64,000 nucleotides of DNA from an uncultured Anaeromusa sp. (GCF_963668665.1 NZ_OY764901.1:672501-736500), one strand, 5' to 3'. Counted from the first letter of the stretch, positions 7,465 through 17,133 are shown. Numbers and translations: made by a program. The notes: a model not told the origin generated them from the letters alone.

Positions 7465-9207
7465 AAAGGTGTCGCTGTTTTTTTCCAATTTTCGATATAA
7501 CGTAGCCAAACCAATTCCCAACTGCTGCGCCGCCATTTTTTTCCCCTCTGTAGAGTGACCATAGCGCTTTAAAGCCTGCTGAATCAACTGCTTTTCCATG
7601 ATTTCCAACGTAGGAAATTCGTCTGCAGCACTTGCTACATTTTTTTTGCGCAAAGTCCCCGGCACCAGATCCGCCGTAATCCTTCCGCCGTCTTCAGCCA
7701 TATTAATCATATACTCCAACGTGTTTTCCAACTCGCGAACATTCCCTGGCCAATGATACGCGCGAAACAGCTCCCAAACCGCCTCTTCCATAGGCAACAA
7801 GGTCTTGTCAAAAAGAGACGCATAGCGCCTTACCAACGCCTCCGCCAACTCTCGGATATCCTCAAGACGCTCTCGAAGCGGAGGAATCCGCAAAGGAATC
7901 ACGTTTAAACGATAATACAAGTCTTCTCTAAATTGATTCTCGCGAATTAGTTCCTCTAAATCTTTATTCGTAGCCGCTACAATTCTTACATCTACCGCCA
8001 CTTGCTGGTTAGAGCCAACTCTGCACAAGGTCCGCTCCTGCAGCACCCGCAGCAATTTCACTTGTAAATACAGCGGCATATCGCCGATTTCATCTAAAAA
8101 CAAGGTGCCTTTATGCGCCAATTCAAACTTGCCAATGCGCCCTTTAGGGTCCGCCCCCGTAAAGGCGCCTTTAACATAGCCAAACAATTCGCTTTCCAAC
8201 AAGGGCTCCGGTATTGCACCGCAATTCAGAGCCACAAAGGGCATCTCCGCACGCCGGCTGGCGGCATGTACGGCGCGCGCCACCAGCTCCTTGCCTGTGC
8301 CGCTTTCTCCCGTAATCAACACCGTGGAAGAAAAAGCGGCCACGCGACGAATGCTCTCTCTCAGCTGCATCATCGCTTGGGAGCCGCCTAAGATATTTTC
8401 CACCGTAACTTGTTCGCTAAATTGGCTGTAATGATACACGTCGTCGCGAACCGTTCGCCAATCGCGAATAACCAAAATTCGATCGTATTCCGCTACAGAT
8501 GGAGTTACAGGCAAAATCTCGCTCATGACCCGCAGCGTGCGGCCTCCGGCAGTCAGCCTCGCTTCTTCCCAACCATGGAGACTATCGCCAGTCAGGTGCA
8601 ACGCCACTTCGCAGCCCTGCCATTCTTCTCCTAGCCCCAATTGTTTTTGCGCATGCGCATTTAAATGCACCAAGCGATTCTCTTTATCTAAAATGAGTAC
8701 GCCGCTGCCCATGCGATCTAACACTTGATTCAACAATTCCATTAACTGTCGCTGCCGTTCCGCCTCTCGCTGTTCCGCCGCTTTGCTGCCAATAAATCCT
8801 GCCATTTGCTCTAAAAAAGACTTATACATAGATAATTTATTCCAAACATGCTCTCGTTGCATCTCCGTAAAACAGATCAAACCGATAATTCCTATCGTTT
8901 TATCCTCTAACCGTATAGGCGTACAAATTTCAAGTTTTTCATCACAACGGTGACAATGGGGACAGCCTTGACACAACGGATGCTCGCCCGGATTTTCGAC
9001 AATTTGCGTCACTCCGCTCGATATGGCCGCTTGGTACACAAGGCCTTCCGCCGCCATATCGAGCCCGACGCGTTCCCGATAAATCCCAGTGCCTGCAATG
9101 CGACGAAAGGATTGGTCCATAATTTCCACATCCACGCCAATCACACCAGCCATAACCTCTGCGTAAGCCATCACGTCTTCTTGAATACGTTGCAAAATCA
9201 GTTCCAT
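7453..9207 (-). CDS. Sigma-54-dependent enhancer-binding regulator of the dpaL operon
   Basis: This cytoplasmic bacterial enhancer-binding protein has 584 aa. In order: an N-terminal sensory domain (1-150) with a striking cysteine cluster (C79, C82, C85, C88, C95; CxxCxxCxxC), a PAS-like domain (about 155-260), an AAA+ domain (about 285-515) with Walker A GESGTGKE, the RpoN-contacting GAFTGA loop and FLDEIGDM, and a C-terminal Fis-type helix-turn-helix (KKMAAQQLGIGLATLYRKL). ATG 9207 has AAGGGAG 7 nt upstream and was preferred over a Met 78 bp earlier. Its position before dpaL resembles ygeV next to ygeWXY in enterobacteria. The cluster could hold an Fe-S centre or zinc (inference). Confidence 0.92.
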   Translation of the reverse strand: MELILQRIQEDVMAYAEVMAGVIGVDVEIMDQSFRRIAGTGIYRERVGLDMAAEGLVYQAAISSGVTQIVENPGEHPLCQGCPHCHRCDEKLEICTPIRLEDKTIGIIGLICFTEMQREHVWNKLSMYKSFLEQMAGFIGSKAAEQREAERQRQLMELLNQVLDRMGSGVLILDKENRLVHLNAHAQKQLGLGEEWQGCEVALHLTGDSLHGWEEARLTAGGRTLRVMSEILPVTPSVAEYDRILVIRDWRTVRDDVYHYSQFSEQVTVENILGGSQAMMQLRESIRRVAAFSSTVLITGESGTGKELVARAVHAASRRAEMPFVALNCGAIPEPLLESELFGYVKGAFTGADPKGRIGKFELAHKGTLFLDEIGDMPLYLQVKLLRVLQERTLCRVGSNQQVAVDVRIVAATNKDLEELIRENQFREDLYYRLNVIPLRIPPLRERLEDIRELAEALVRRYASLFDKTLLPMEEAVWELFRAYHWPGNVRELENTLEYMINMAEDGGRITADLVPGTLRKKNVASAADEFPTLEIMEKQLIQQALKRYGHSTEGKKMAAQQLGIGLATLYRKLEKNSDTFLSK

Positions 9208-9242
9208 CTCCAGGCTCCCTTCCCGCCACGATCTACCTTCTG

Positions 9243-9275
9243 CTACTTTTCGGCATCCGTGATTCTTCCCCCTGC
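9243..9275 (-). promoter_or_regulatory. Recurrent leader motif (copy 2), upstream of the sigma-54 regulator
   Basis: The minus strand reads GCAGGGGGAAG, seven variable bases, then GATGCCGAAAAGTAG, 36-68 nt upstream of the regulator start. It aligns without gaps to the copy at 1311-1345. The function is unknown. Confidence 0.4.
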
Positions 9276-9284
9276 CGCCCTGCA

Positions 9285-9329
9285 AAAGAAAAGCAAGCCT
9301 GTATCATTCTCACGACACAGGCTTGCTTT
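9285..9329 (-). terminator. Rho-independent terminator after the 2-hydroxyacid dehydrogenase
   Basis: The 13-bp stem AAAGCAAGCCTGT / ACAGGCTTGCTTT with a 14-nt loop is followed by TTTTCTTTT on the minus strand, 24 bp past the dehydrogenase stop. Confidence 0.88.
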
Positions 9330-9352
9330 ATGAATTACAGCAGCTTCAATCC

Positions 9353-10309
9353 TTATTTGTTTACCACATTGACAGCTTTACCATCAATAAACGCTTTGAT
9401 GTTCGCCGCAATCAGATCTACCAAACGCTGGCGGGATTCGTAGCGACGCCAGCCGATATGCGGCGTCATAATCACATTATCCATCGCAAAGAGAGGATTG
9501 TCGAGCGCCGGCGGTTCCGGGTCCTGCACGTCTAAGGCAGCGCCCGCAAGACGTCCTTGCTGCAACGCTTCGACCAAATCGTCTTCTTTGATCAGCGCGC
9601 CGCGCGAAGTATTGACGATATACGCAGTGGGCTTCATCAGGGCAATACGTTCTTTATTGATGATCTGCCGTGTACTGTCCATCAGCGGGCAATGGAGCGT
9701 AATAAAATCGCTTTGCCGCAATACGTCTTCCAGCGAGGCGTTCTTCACATTGCCTTCAGTCCACTCTTTCGGGAAGGGATCATATACCAGCACGTTCATG
9801 CCCAAAGCAACGCCGATTTTGATCGATTCGCGGCCAATCGCACCCGCACCGATAACCCCAAGCGTTTTGCCGGCCACTTCAAAGTGCGGCACTTGCAAGA
9901 ACTTCGTAAAGTTGGAAAAGTCCTTGCGATCCAGCATGCTTTGCTGCTGTGGCAGCGAAGCGCTGAGATTGAGCACAAAGGTCATCGCCAGCTGCGCTAC
10001 CGCCACCGTGCTGTAGCTGGGAATATTGCAAACGGAAATGCCTTTTTCGCGCGCGGCCACGATATCAATGTTATTATAGCCGGTACCGGCTTCACAAATC
10101 AGCTTAACCGAATCCGGGAACCGGGAAATTACATCTTTTCCCACCGGCATTTCCTTAGTAATGACCACAGTCTGTCCCTGTACCCGTTCTAAAATTTGGT
10201 CATTGCTTGTGTCGTCATAATTGGTCAGCTCCGTTAACGCCTGTACCGATGAAAAATCAAGCTTTTGGTCAAAATCCAATTTAGTTGCATTCAAAAATAC
10301 CGTTTTCAT
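9353..10309 (-). CDS. D-isomer-specific 2-hydroxyacid dehydrogenase
   Basis: This cytoplasmic NAD-dependent oxidoreductase of 318 aa interconverts a 2-hydroxyacid and a 2-keto acid. The Rossmann motif GVIGAGAIGRESI (about residues 150-162) is followed by an acidic residue in VLVYDPFP, which favours NAD. The catalytic Arg lies in NTSRGALIKE (about 233-242), Glu in the DVQDPEPP region (about 262-269) and His in TPHIGWRRYE (about 284-293). The subfamily (D-lactate, glycerate or other) cannot be told. It is a single-gene unit with its own candidate promoter and terminator. Its product could pass between the pyruvate made by DpaL and hydroxyacids, but this is only a suggestion. Confidence 0.9.
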   Translation of the reverse strand: MKTVFLNATKLDFDQKLDFSSVQALTELTNYDDTSNDQILERVQGQTVVITKEMPVGKDVISRFPDSVKLICEAGTGYNNIDIVAAREKGISVCNIPSYSTVAVAQLAMTFVLNLSASLPQQQSMLDRKDFSNFTKFLQVPHFEVAGKTLGVIGAGAIGRESIKIGVALGMNVLVYDPFPKEWTEGNVKNASLEDVLRQSDFITLHCPLMDSTRQIINKERIALMKPTAYIVNTSRGALIKEDDLVEALQQGRLAGAALDVQDPEPPALDNPLFAMDNVIMTPHIGWRRYESRQRLVDLIAANIKAFIDGKAVNVVNK

Positions 10310-10404
10310 AATAACCCTCCTCGTAAAATAAGCGTTTTTCGCTTTTTCCCTCGTTAGGATACTTCCTAATCTGTCATTCCATCTGTATTGTAAGACAATT
10401 TTTT

Positions 10405-10434
10405 ATATAATGGAAATGAATATTTCTTATGCAA
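10405..10434 (-). promoter_or_regulatory. Candidate sigma-70-type promoter of the hydroxyacid dehydrogenase
   Basis: The minus strand has TTGCAT, an 18-nt spacer and TTATAT, about 95 nt upstream of the start. Both boxes deviate from consensus, so this is a modest prediction. Confidence 0.35.
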
Positions 10435-10453
10435 CAAATAACCAAAAGGAATA

Positions 10454-11437
10454 CTAGGCTTTGCGACATACTACGCACTGACCATCCGCCCCGCAGTAGG
10501 CAACACAATTCTTGCTTTGATGCTTCCCTTCATATAAGGCTTGATCCGCTCGTTTGATACTTTCCTCCATGCCTAAGTTCACATCTAGCGCGGCTACGCC
10601 CAGCGTAACCGTTATCTCCAGCTGTGCCCCTTGATAGACAACCGGCTCTTGCGAGATGGTTTCGCGGATGCGCTCGGCAACATGCAACGCTTCCGACAAA
10701 GAAAGTTCCGGCAAAAGAATTAAGAACTCTTCGCCGCCCCAACGGGCAACAATGTCTTCTTCACGCACAGCCGTCTCCATCCGATGCGACACCAGTTGCA
10801 GCACTACATCGCCGGCTTCATGACCGTACGTATCGTTAATGATTTTAAAGGAATCAATATCTGCCAAAAGCAAGCTCCCCGACTCGCCGCGGCGCCGCAT
10901 TCTAGCTAATTCTTCACGCAGGCGTTTCGTAGCGCTGCGACGGTTTTCCAGGCCTGTAAGATAATCGGTGCGGACCGTTTTTTCCATTTTATCCAGCAGC
11001 GTCTGCAAAATCATGTTTTTTTCCTCTAGTTCCGCCGCATACCGCTCCAATTGCTTTTTGGCCTGCCTCAACTCCAGGTGAACTTTCACGCGCGCTCGAA
11101 ACTCATCCGCTTGAAACGGTTTCGTAATATAATCCTGCCCTCCAGCCGCAAACCCTTCAACAATACTCTGAGAATCAGCCAACGCTGTAAGAAACAGTAC
11201 AGGGATTTCCAGCGTCGTTTCGTCTTCCTTGAGAATTTTACAAACCGAAATGCCATCCATCTCCGGCATCAATATATCCAGCAAGATTAAGTCTACGGTG
11301 TCTTTTTTCAACATGTCCAAGGCTTCCGCGCCGCTCGCAGCCAACAACACTTGATACTCTTCTCCGAGGCGTTTGCGAATAATTTTAAGTTCTACCTGAC
11401 TGTCGTCAACTATGAGTATTTTAGGCCTCTCTTCCAT
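10454..11437 (-). CDS. Response regulator with diguanylate cyclase output (REC-GGDEF)
   Basis: This cytoplasmic protein of 327 aa has an N-terminal receiver domain (about 1-125) with phospho-acceptor Asp in DLILLDILMPEMDG and the conserved KPF, a short coiled-coil linker (about 125-160), and a GGDEF domain (about 160-315). The active-site motif is RWGGEEFLILLP, which is catalytically competent, so it should make cyclic di-GMP when phosphorylated. The C terminus ends with a short Cys-rich tail (CVAYCGADGQCVVCRKA) of unknown purpose. The start overlaps the hybrid CheA gene by 17 bp and has a GGAGG site. It is the output of the MCP-CheA unit upstream. Confidence 0.94.
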   Translation of the reverse strand: MEERPKILIVDDSQVELKIIRKRLGEEYQVLLAASGAEALDMLKKDTVDLILLDILMPEMDGISVCKILKEDETTLEIPVLFLTALADSQSIVEGFAAGGQDYITKPFQADEFRARVKVHLELRQAKKQLERYAAELEEKNMILQTLLDKMEKTVRTDYLTGLENRRSATKRLREELARMRRRGESGSLLLADIDSFKIINDTYGHEAGDVVLQLVSHRMETAVREEDIVARWGGEEFLILLPELSLSEALHVAERIRETISQEPVVYQGAQLEITVTLGVAALDVNLGMEESIKRADQALYEGKHQSKNCVAYCGADGQCVVCRKA

Positions 11438-13994
11438 CTTGCACCTCCCTCGCCGACTGTAAGCGTAACTCTTGAAGGGTCTCCAGCAATTCTTTGCGGT
11501 CCAGCTTCACTAAGTAACGGTCAAACCCTGCCTGCAGCGCCTGAGTGCGATGTTCCGCACCAGCCAAAGAAGTCAACGCGATAGCCGGTATGTCTTTGAG
11601 TGTTTCCTGCCTCCGCAATAAAGCAATCAATTCCAGACCGTCCATCTCCGGCATTTCCATGTCGCTAATAAGCATGTCAAAAGGCTCTTCTTGCAAGTAC
11701 GTCCATGCTCTTTTCCCGTTTTCGGCAATCTTCACTACATAACCGGCGCTCGCTAAGCAATTTTGAACCAATCGAGCAAATACCGGAGAGTCTTCCGCCA
11801 ACAAGATTCGTGCTTTCTGGTCCTGCGGTTTATAAAAAACCGCCTCCGGCAACCCTATTCTTTTATTGTATTCCGGCGCCGCATACATAACAAGACTGTG
11901 CAAATCCAATACCGTCACAATGCGTCCGTCGACTTGCGCAGACCCGATTATGCCGTTTCCTTGTACGCCGTGTTCATCCAACACCAACGGCAGGCGAATC
12001 GCGTCATGAATAAAGCTTGCTAAGAAACCGACTTTAGCATGAAGCTTCTTCGTAACAATTACATAAAGCTTATCCTGCACAATCTCTCTATTTGCAAAAG
12101 GCAAATATTCTTCAGGTTGGAAAACACGCAGGGTTTCTCCTTGCAGAAGGGCATACTGCTTTCCTCCTACTTCTTGTAATTGTTCGCGTGAAATCTCTTC
12201 AATCCTCGCCACAAAAGACAAATCCGCCGCCAGCCACTCGGGGCCGGAGCACTGAAAGAGGAGCAAATACGTTTCTTCTTGCTCAGCAAGCTCTGGAGCA
12301 AACGTTTCCGCTGTTACCAGCTTCTTTTCTCCCAAAGCAAGTCCCGCTTCTAAACAAAGCCCCTCCGCATCTAAAATCATCGCGACATTGCCATCACCAA
12401 GTACAGTCAGGCCGGAATAGATCTTTCTGCTTTTCATCACCTCCGGCACCGACTTGACTAGCACTTCTTCCGTATCGTAGACGGAATCTACCGCCAAAGC
12501 GTAGACCTGCGTTCCCGCTTTAACCACTAAAATCCGCACATATTCATCGGCTGAAAGAGTCTCGCCGGCATTGTCCTCTCCTAATAATTCTCTAAGGTAT
12601 AAAAGAGGCATACATTGTCCCCTCAGGCGCAGCACTGGTTTTCCGTTCACTTTTTCCAAACGTTTATCTCGCCCGCTGTCAGGCAAAATCAGGACTAATT
12701 CCCGCACATTCGCTTGGGGAATGGCAAAAGTTTGCCCTTGGGACAACACGATAAAGGCGGATATAATAGCCAGAGTCAACGGCAGCACAAGCCGAAACGT
12801 CGTCCCTTGCCCTTCGCAGGATTCAATTTCGATTTTTCCGCCGATCTTTTCAATATTCGCTTTTACTACATCCAAGCCTACGCCGCGCCCTGATAAGTCA
12901 GTTACCGTTTGCGCCGTAGAAAAAGCAGGATGCAAAACAAAGCGCAGCAATTGTCCAGGGCTTAGCAGCTCCAGTTCTTTTTCTGTCGCAAACCCCTTTT
13001 GCACGGCAGTTTCTTTGATGCGCTTCAGCGAAATGCCCCTGCCGTCGTCACTGACCTCAATCACAACGCGTTCGCTCTCGTGATACGCTCGAATCGCCAA
13101 GGACGCTTGGCTGGATTTTTTCAGTTTCTGCCGCATACTTGGCGCTTCAATACCGTGATCTAGGGCGTTTCGTATCAAGTGATTCATTGGATCCATTAAC
13201 GCTTCAATCATGGAACGATCCAATTCTACTTCCAGCCCCGCAAGATGCAAAGATACTTCTTTGCCCAGTTTGCGAGACAAATCGCGGACAATACGCGGAA
13301 ATTTATTCAAAATCCCGCTCATAGGCTGCATGCGCGTCTGCAATACCTTTTTCTGCAATTGCGTCGTCAACTCGTCAATCCCATTGGAAACCGCTTCTAA
13401 TTGCGGCGATGTCTGCCTTTGCTGCGAAAGCCTGAGCAGTTGATTGCGGCGCAAAACCATTTCGCCTGTCAACGCAAGTAAATCGTTTAAAATCCTCTTA
13501 TTCACACGCACATACTCATCCGAGTTGCTCAAAAGAGACGGGACCTCGCCTAGTATGCCGGCTTCCGCCTTTTCTTCCGCAAATTTTGCCGCATGGAAAG
13601 GCGCTAAAGAAGGCTCAGCCTCCAGTTGTCCATGAAGCTTTTTCAGCGCTTCCTCCATATCCGGGGGCAAAACAATATCAGGCGGCTCTTGAAGAAGCTT
13701 GTGAAGCGCATCCAATACACTCAAAAGCGCATCCATCATCGGAGACGTCACAATGGCCTGCCGCTCTCTGAGGGCTCCCAAAAAAGACTCCAAGCTATGC
13801 GCCACTCGCACCAACGCTTCCATTGAAAAGAAGCCGGCCGTTCCTTTTATACTATGCGCCCCTCGCAAAATAACTCGTACAGCTTCTTCATCGGCGGCAT
13901 GCTTTTCCAGCCTTAATAAGGCTTCTTCCATCGCTGCCAAATGAGCTTTTGCCTCCAGCACGAATTCTCGTCTCAATTCCTCATCGGTTTCCAT
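11421..13994 (-). CDS. Hybrid CheA-type histidine kinase with C-terminal receiver
   Basis: This cytoplasmic chemosensory kinase has 857 aa. Domains in order: Hpt with phospho-His47 in GAHSIKGTAGFF, a dimerisation domain (about 165-225), a HATPase domain (about 230-375; NHLIRNALDHG and GRGVGLDVV), a CheW-like domain (about 375-515), a second CheW-like region (about 555-700), and a receiver (about 735-850) with Asp in DMLISDMEMPEMDG. No separate CheW is encoded nearby, and its two coupling domains may do that job. ATG 13994 was preferred over 14000 because the AGGTG site is 7 nt away rather than 1. It lies between a chemoreceptor and a REC-GGDEF gene, so it probably drives cyclic di-GMP rather than the flagellar motor (inference). 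Confidence 0.93.
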   Translation of the reverse strand: METDEELRREFVLEAKAHLAAMEEALLRLEKHAADEEAVRVILRGAHSIKGTAGFFSMEALVRVAHSLESFLGALRERQAIVTSPMMDALLSVLDALHKLLQEPPDIVLPPDMEEALKKLHGQLEAEPSLAPFHAAKFAEEKAEAGILGEVPSLLSNSDEYVRVNKRILNDLLALTGEMVLRRNQLLRLSQQRQTSPQLEAVSNGIDELTTQLQKKVLQTRMQPMSGILNKFPRIVRDLSRKLGKEVSLHLAGLEVELDRSMIEALMDPMNHLIRNALDHGIEAPSMRQKLKKSSQASLAIRAYHESERVVIEVSDDGRGISLKRIKETAVQKGFATEKELELLSPGQLLRFVLHPAFSTAQTVTDLSGRGVGLDVVKANIEKIGGKIEIESCEGQGTTFRLVLPLTLAIISAFIVLSQGQTFAIPQANVRELVLILPDSGRDKRLEKVNGKPVLRLRGQCMPLLYLRELLGEDNAGETLSADEYVRILVVKAGTQVYALAVDSVYDTEEVLVKSVPEVMKSRKIYSGLTVLGDGNVAMILDAEGLCLEAGLALGEKKLVTAETFAPELAEQEETYLLLFQCSGPEWLAADLSFVARIEEISREQLQEVGGKQYALLQGETLRVFQPEEYLPFANREIVQDKLYVIVTKKLHAKVGFLASFIHDAIRLPLVLDEHGVQGNGIIGSAQVDGRIVTVLDLHSLVMYAAPEYNKRIGLPEAVFYKPQDQKARILLAEDSPVFARLVQNCLASAGYVVKIAENGKRAWTYLQEEPFDMLISDMEMPEMDGLELIALLRRQETLKDIPAIALTSLAGAEHRTQALQAGFDRYLVKLDRKELLETLQELRLQSAREVQDGREA

Positions 13995-14034
13995 CGTCAT
14001 TCACCTGCTATCCGGCCTCTACAACGGCAAAAAA

Positions 14035-16233
14035 TTAGATCTTAAATCTAGCTACCAATTCCTTCAGCTTGTCTGACATGCCTTCCGTTTCATAGGCGCA
14101 GCCGCTAACCGTGCTCGCCTTGGCGGCTGTATCAACAATGGCTTTTTCCGACTCCTGCAAGCTGCAAGAAATAGCTTGGGTTCCTTTCGCGATCTCATGG
14201 GTCGCTTCCGCCATATTCCGCATCATATGAGCCATTTCTCCCGTACTCTGGGCCACCGCTTCGGCTTGCTGCGCTATCTGCTCATTGGTTTGCGACAGGT
14301 TTTTGACTTCTTGCGCGGCCAATACTGCATTTTCTGTAACATGCGAACTTTTGGCCACAATCAGGGCCATTTCTTGGCGCAGAGTTGTTTCCGGCCGCTC
14401 TTCTTCCGTCAACTCTCGCACATCCTCATCGTTGACAGAGGCTGCAATGGACCGGGTAATTTTTCTCGTTTCCCCAATAACGTCATTTATGTTTTCCACC
14501 GCTTTCACCGCGCTGGCCATATCGTCCTGCATGCTTTCTATTTGCGCCGCAATGCGCCCTGCTTCTTCGGAGGTTCTTCTCGATAGTTCCTTTACCTCTC
14601 TAGCAACTACGGCAAAGCCCTTACCGGCTTCTCCGGCTCCTGCCGCTTCAATGGTCGCGTTCAAAGCCAACATGTTCGTCTGTTCTGCAATCGTTCGAAT
14701 GATGCCGACAATACTATTGATTTGTTTAGAAGAGCCGTTTAACGCGTTCATAATAGCAGTTGTTTCCTGAGAACGCGCCTGCGCCTGCCCTGCAATCTGC
14801 AAAGAATGGCGGCAAGAAACAGAGACTTTTTGCAGCAATAGGCTCATTCTTTGAATGCTTTGAGACATTTCTTCCATCCAGCCGCTAACCTGGGTCACTT
14901 GTTTGGCTACTTCCAGTGAAACGCCGACGCCCTCCGTAGCCGCTCGAAATACTTGGTGCGCTTTTTCATCGACCTTGGCGACATGGTTCTCCACCTGCAC
15001 TACGGAGCTGGCATTTTCTTCCGAGCCGGCGGTAATCTCTTCCACTGCCGCGCTGACTTCGCCCATAGTCGCGCTTAACTCTTGGGTATTCGCCGCTACA
15101 TGTGACGCCGTGTCAACAAGAATATTCGCCTGCGTATGCAGCTCCTCCGTCGCCTTATGAACATCTTTCAACATGCCTTGTAAATCATCCGCCATCTGAT
15201 TGAAGCCCGCCGCTAATTCCGCCACTTCGTCTTCATCGCCGCCTTCTGCTGCCGCGCGAACGCGCAAGTCGCCCTGCGCCAAATTCCCTACCTTGGCATT
15301 GAGCGCTTGCAGCGGTTCAACGATTCGTCCTGCCAGGCGATACGTCACAAACACTACCAAGAAAATAGCGCCTATGGTCAAGGCCGCAAAGAAAAGCAAA
15401 AGCTGCTGCAAGGGCTGATAGACTAAACTTTTTTCCATTTGAAAACACAACACCCACGGTGTTCCTAAAATCGCTCGATATGCCAGTATTCGCTCTACAC
15501 CTTGCTCTTTATAAACAACCTGGCCATTTTCCTGTTGCAACGCAAGTTGCAACGCCGCCGCCAGCTCCGGGTTTGCCTCTGCATTCAGCGCATTCTTGGA
15601 AATCATTTCTTCCGACGGATGCACTCCGATAATGCCTTGGCGGTTTATTAAAAAAGCCTGCCCCTCTCCTTCATAGTGAAGGTCTTTAATAAACTCCGAC
15701 AAGGCCGTCAGGAAAATATCCGCTCCCAAGACACCCTTAACTTGACCGGCTTCGGTAAACACAGGCATTGAGATCGTGGCTGTCAACTTACGAGAGCCTT
15801 CATCTATGTAAAAGTCGCTAAATACCACCTTATTCGCCTTAGACGCCGCTTGATACCAAACCCGTTGGCGTGAATCAAAGCCAGCCGGAGGCGCCCACCC
15901 TTTGGCGCTGACCATTTTCCCTGCGGTATCCGCAAAATACATATCTACAAAGTCTTTATCCATCCCTTGATATACGCCAAGCCACGCGGGAGAAACGGCC
16001 GCGTTGCCCGATAATTTTCGAACCATGTTTCCTGTTAGCTCTACGACGGCTTTTTTCGCATTCAGCCAGCCTTCTATGCGATGCTCTTGAGCCTCAACAG
16101 AGGCTCCCAAGCGTTGCTCGAGCTGCCTTGAAAGCTGCTCTTTAACAAAAAAGTATCCGCCTGCCGAAACAAGCAGCAGTATCAAGGCAAACAAACCTGA
16201 AAAGGACAGAACCATTTTTTTCCGTACACTCAT
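14035..16233 (-). CDS. Methyl-accepting chemotaxis protein of the CheA/GGDEF cascade
   Basis: This membrane chemoreceptor has 732 aa: an N-terminal TM helix (about 7-30), a periplasmic dCache-like sensor (about 35-280, with [15 protein letters not shown] and a [10 protein letters not shown]-like ligand-pocket region), a second TM (about 285-305), HAMP, and a long signalling coiled coil. The hairpin tip is recognisable as [22 protein letters not shown] 16233 follows GGAGGG with 7-nt spacing and was preferred over a Met 15 bp earlier. A charged insertion ([15 protein letters not shown]) interrupts the distal signalling domain. It heads an operon with hybrid CheA and a diguanylate cyclase; no CheR or CheB is encoded with it. 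Confidence 0.93.
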   Translation of the reverse strand: MSVRKKMVLSFSGLFALILLLVSAGGYFFVKEQLSRQLEQRLGASVEAQEHRIEGWLNAKKAVVELTGNMVRKLSGNAAVSPAWLGVYQGMDKDFVDMYFADTAGKMVSAKGWAPPAGFDSRQRVWYQAASKANKVVFSDFYIDEGSRKLTATISMPVFTEAGQVKGVLGADIFLTALSEFIKDLHYEGEGQAFLINRQGIIGVHPSEEMISKNALNAEANPELAAALQLALQQENGQVVYKEQGVERILAYRAILGTPWVLCFQMEKSLVYQPLQQLLLFFAALTIGAIFLVVFVTYRLAGRIVEPLQALNAKVGNLAQGDLRVRAAAEGGDEDEVAELAAGFNQMADDLQGMLKDVHKATEELHTQANILVDTASHVAANTQELSATMGEVSAAVEEITAGSEENASSVVQVENHVAKVDEKAHQVFRAATEGVGVSLEVAKQVTQVSGWMEEMSQSIQRMSLLLQKVSVSCRHSLQIAGQAQARSQETTAIMNALNGSSKQINSIVGIIRTIAEQTNMLALNATIEAAGAGEAGKGFAVVAREVKELSRRTSEEAGRIAAQIESMQDDMASAVKAVENINDVIGETRKITRSIAASVNDEDVRELTEEERPETTLRQEMALIVAKSSHVTENAVLAAQEVKNLSQTNEQIAQQAEAVAQSTGEMAHMMRNMAEATHEIAKGTQAISCSLQESEKAIVDTAAKASTVSGCAYETEGMSDKLKELVARFKI

Positions 16234-16422
16234 TACTGAACCCTCCATATTTCGTCCTGCTATTTAAAAATACATTCGTGTTTATCCGCTCAATTCCTTG
16301 TTTTCTAGCGGATTGAAAGCAAGGAACCACTTTCTTCCTGCTTCAGCAGCAACTAATTACGCTTTTAAAATCATCACTTTAAGGAACGCTTCGCCAGCAT
16401 TTACAATGCTTCAAGGTCTCTC

Positions 16423-16451
16423 TTGCAGTTGCGCCCAAGTCGTGTTATGCT
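16423..16451 (+). promoter_or_regulatory. Candidate promoter of the HEAT-like gene
   Basis: TTGCAG, a 17-nt spacer and TATGCT lie about 85 nt upstream of the gene start. The match is moderate and it overlaps the divergent candidate promoter. Confidence 0.35.
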
Positions 16452-16471
16452 AACTTTATTAATTTCGTCAA
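16443..16471 (-). promoter_or_regulatory. Candidate promoter of the MCP-CheA-GGDEF operon
   Basis: The minus strand has TTGACG, a 17-nt spacer and ATAACA, implying a leader of roughly 200 nt. The -35 box is strong and the -10 box is weak. It overlaps the oppositely oriented candidate at 16423-16451. The rest of the 16249-16536 gap shows no other recognisable feature. Confidence 0.4.
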
Positions 16472-16536
16472 CCGTATCGCCTTAATCCTCTTTTAGTGTA
16501 AAAATTATACAGCCAAGTTATAAGGAGGCTATTATT

Positions 16537-17067
16537 TTGTCAGTGCCATGGGAATTATTTACCGAAAACACCGCAGAAGCGCATGATCTTTTTGAACGGC
16601 TCCCCGAAGTGGCGGCCGCCGATCCCCTTGTTATGGATGAAATCATGCGCGGCTTAACGCATGAAGAAGCGCATATCCGCACGCTGGCCGCAGAGCTCGT
16701 TGATCGCGTTACCCAAGAGCGCCCTCTTTTTCTCTCTCCTTATAAGCGCCTTTTAGTATATGAGCTTTCTAAAATCACCCAACCGACGGTGAGAGCCAAA
16801 ATTGCTCTATTTTACGGCCGTGTTTTCTGGGATGAGTGGGACCTACAGCAGGTAGTGCAGCTCTTAGCAAAATGGGTTCGTCAAGAAGAAGACGTTTTAA
16901 TCGTTGTTCACTCTCTGCTTTCTTTGCATCTTCTGGCTCAGCAAAAAGAGTGGATTGTACCCACGCTGCAAGAAGAAGTCTCCGCTGCCGCCACGCACAA
17001 TCTTGAAGAAGTTCGCGGCTTCGCCGCGCAGCTTCAAGAGGCTTGGACTTTTAAAAGCGAAGCCTAG
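16537..17067 (+). CDS. Unrecognised all-alpha HEAT-repeat-like protein
   Basis: This predicted cytoplasmic protein of 176 aa has no signal peptide or membrane segment. It is almost entirely helical, with repeating helix pairs (for example DEIMRGLTHEEAHIRTLAAEL and VVQLLAKWVRQEEDVLIVVHSLLSL) reminiscent of HEAT or armadillo-like scaffolds. I do not recognise the family and assign no function. The start codon is TTG at 16537, chosen because TAAGGAGG lies 8 nt upstream; the next candidate, GTG at 16543, is too far from the site. It is a single gene, divergent from the MCP operon and followed by a repeat copy and a bidirectional terminator. Confidence 0.72.
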   Translation: MSVPWELFTENTAEAHDLFERLPEVAAADPLVMDEIMRGLTHEEAHIRTLAAELVDRVTQERPLFLSPYKRLLVYELSKITQPTVRAKIALFYGRVFWDEWDLQQVVQLLAKWVRQEEDVLIVVHSLLSLHLLAQQKEWIVPTLQEEVSAAATHNLEEVRGFAAQLQEAWTFKSEA

Positions 17068-17082
17068 GAAAGACAGAATGTT

Positions 17083-17133
17083 AACAGGAGTACAGGGAGT
17101 AATCAGAGGGTACGAATGAGGGCTGCGACGGCG
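17083..17133 (+). repeat. Dispersed intergenic repeat, copy A
   Basis: It begins with AACAGGAG and ends in TGAGGGCTGCGACGGCG; the same start, a shared AGGGT-x-CG core and an identical 17-bp end recur at 46269-46317. The internal spacing differs by 2 bp. It lies downstream of the HEAT-like gene. The function is unknown. Confidence 0.6.

Noticed and set aside
14285-14770. Long plus-strand open frames across the chemoreceptor and CheA genes
   Set aside because: They lie opposite well-supported coding sequence, lack ribosome sites and show no family motifs; the same holds for many such frames across the window.
16249-16400. Fifth copy of the GCAGG leader motif upstream of the chemoreceptor
   Set aside because: GCAGGAAGAA is there, but the second box reads GCTTTCA rather than GCGAA.
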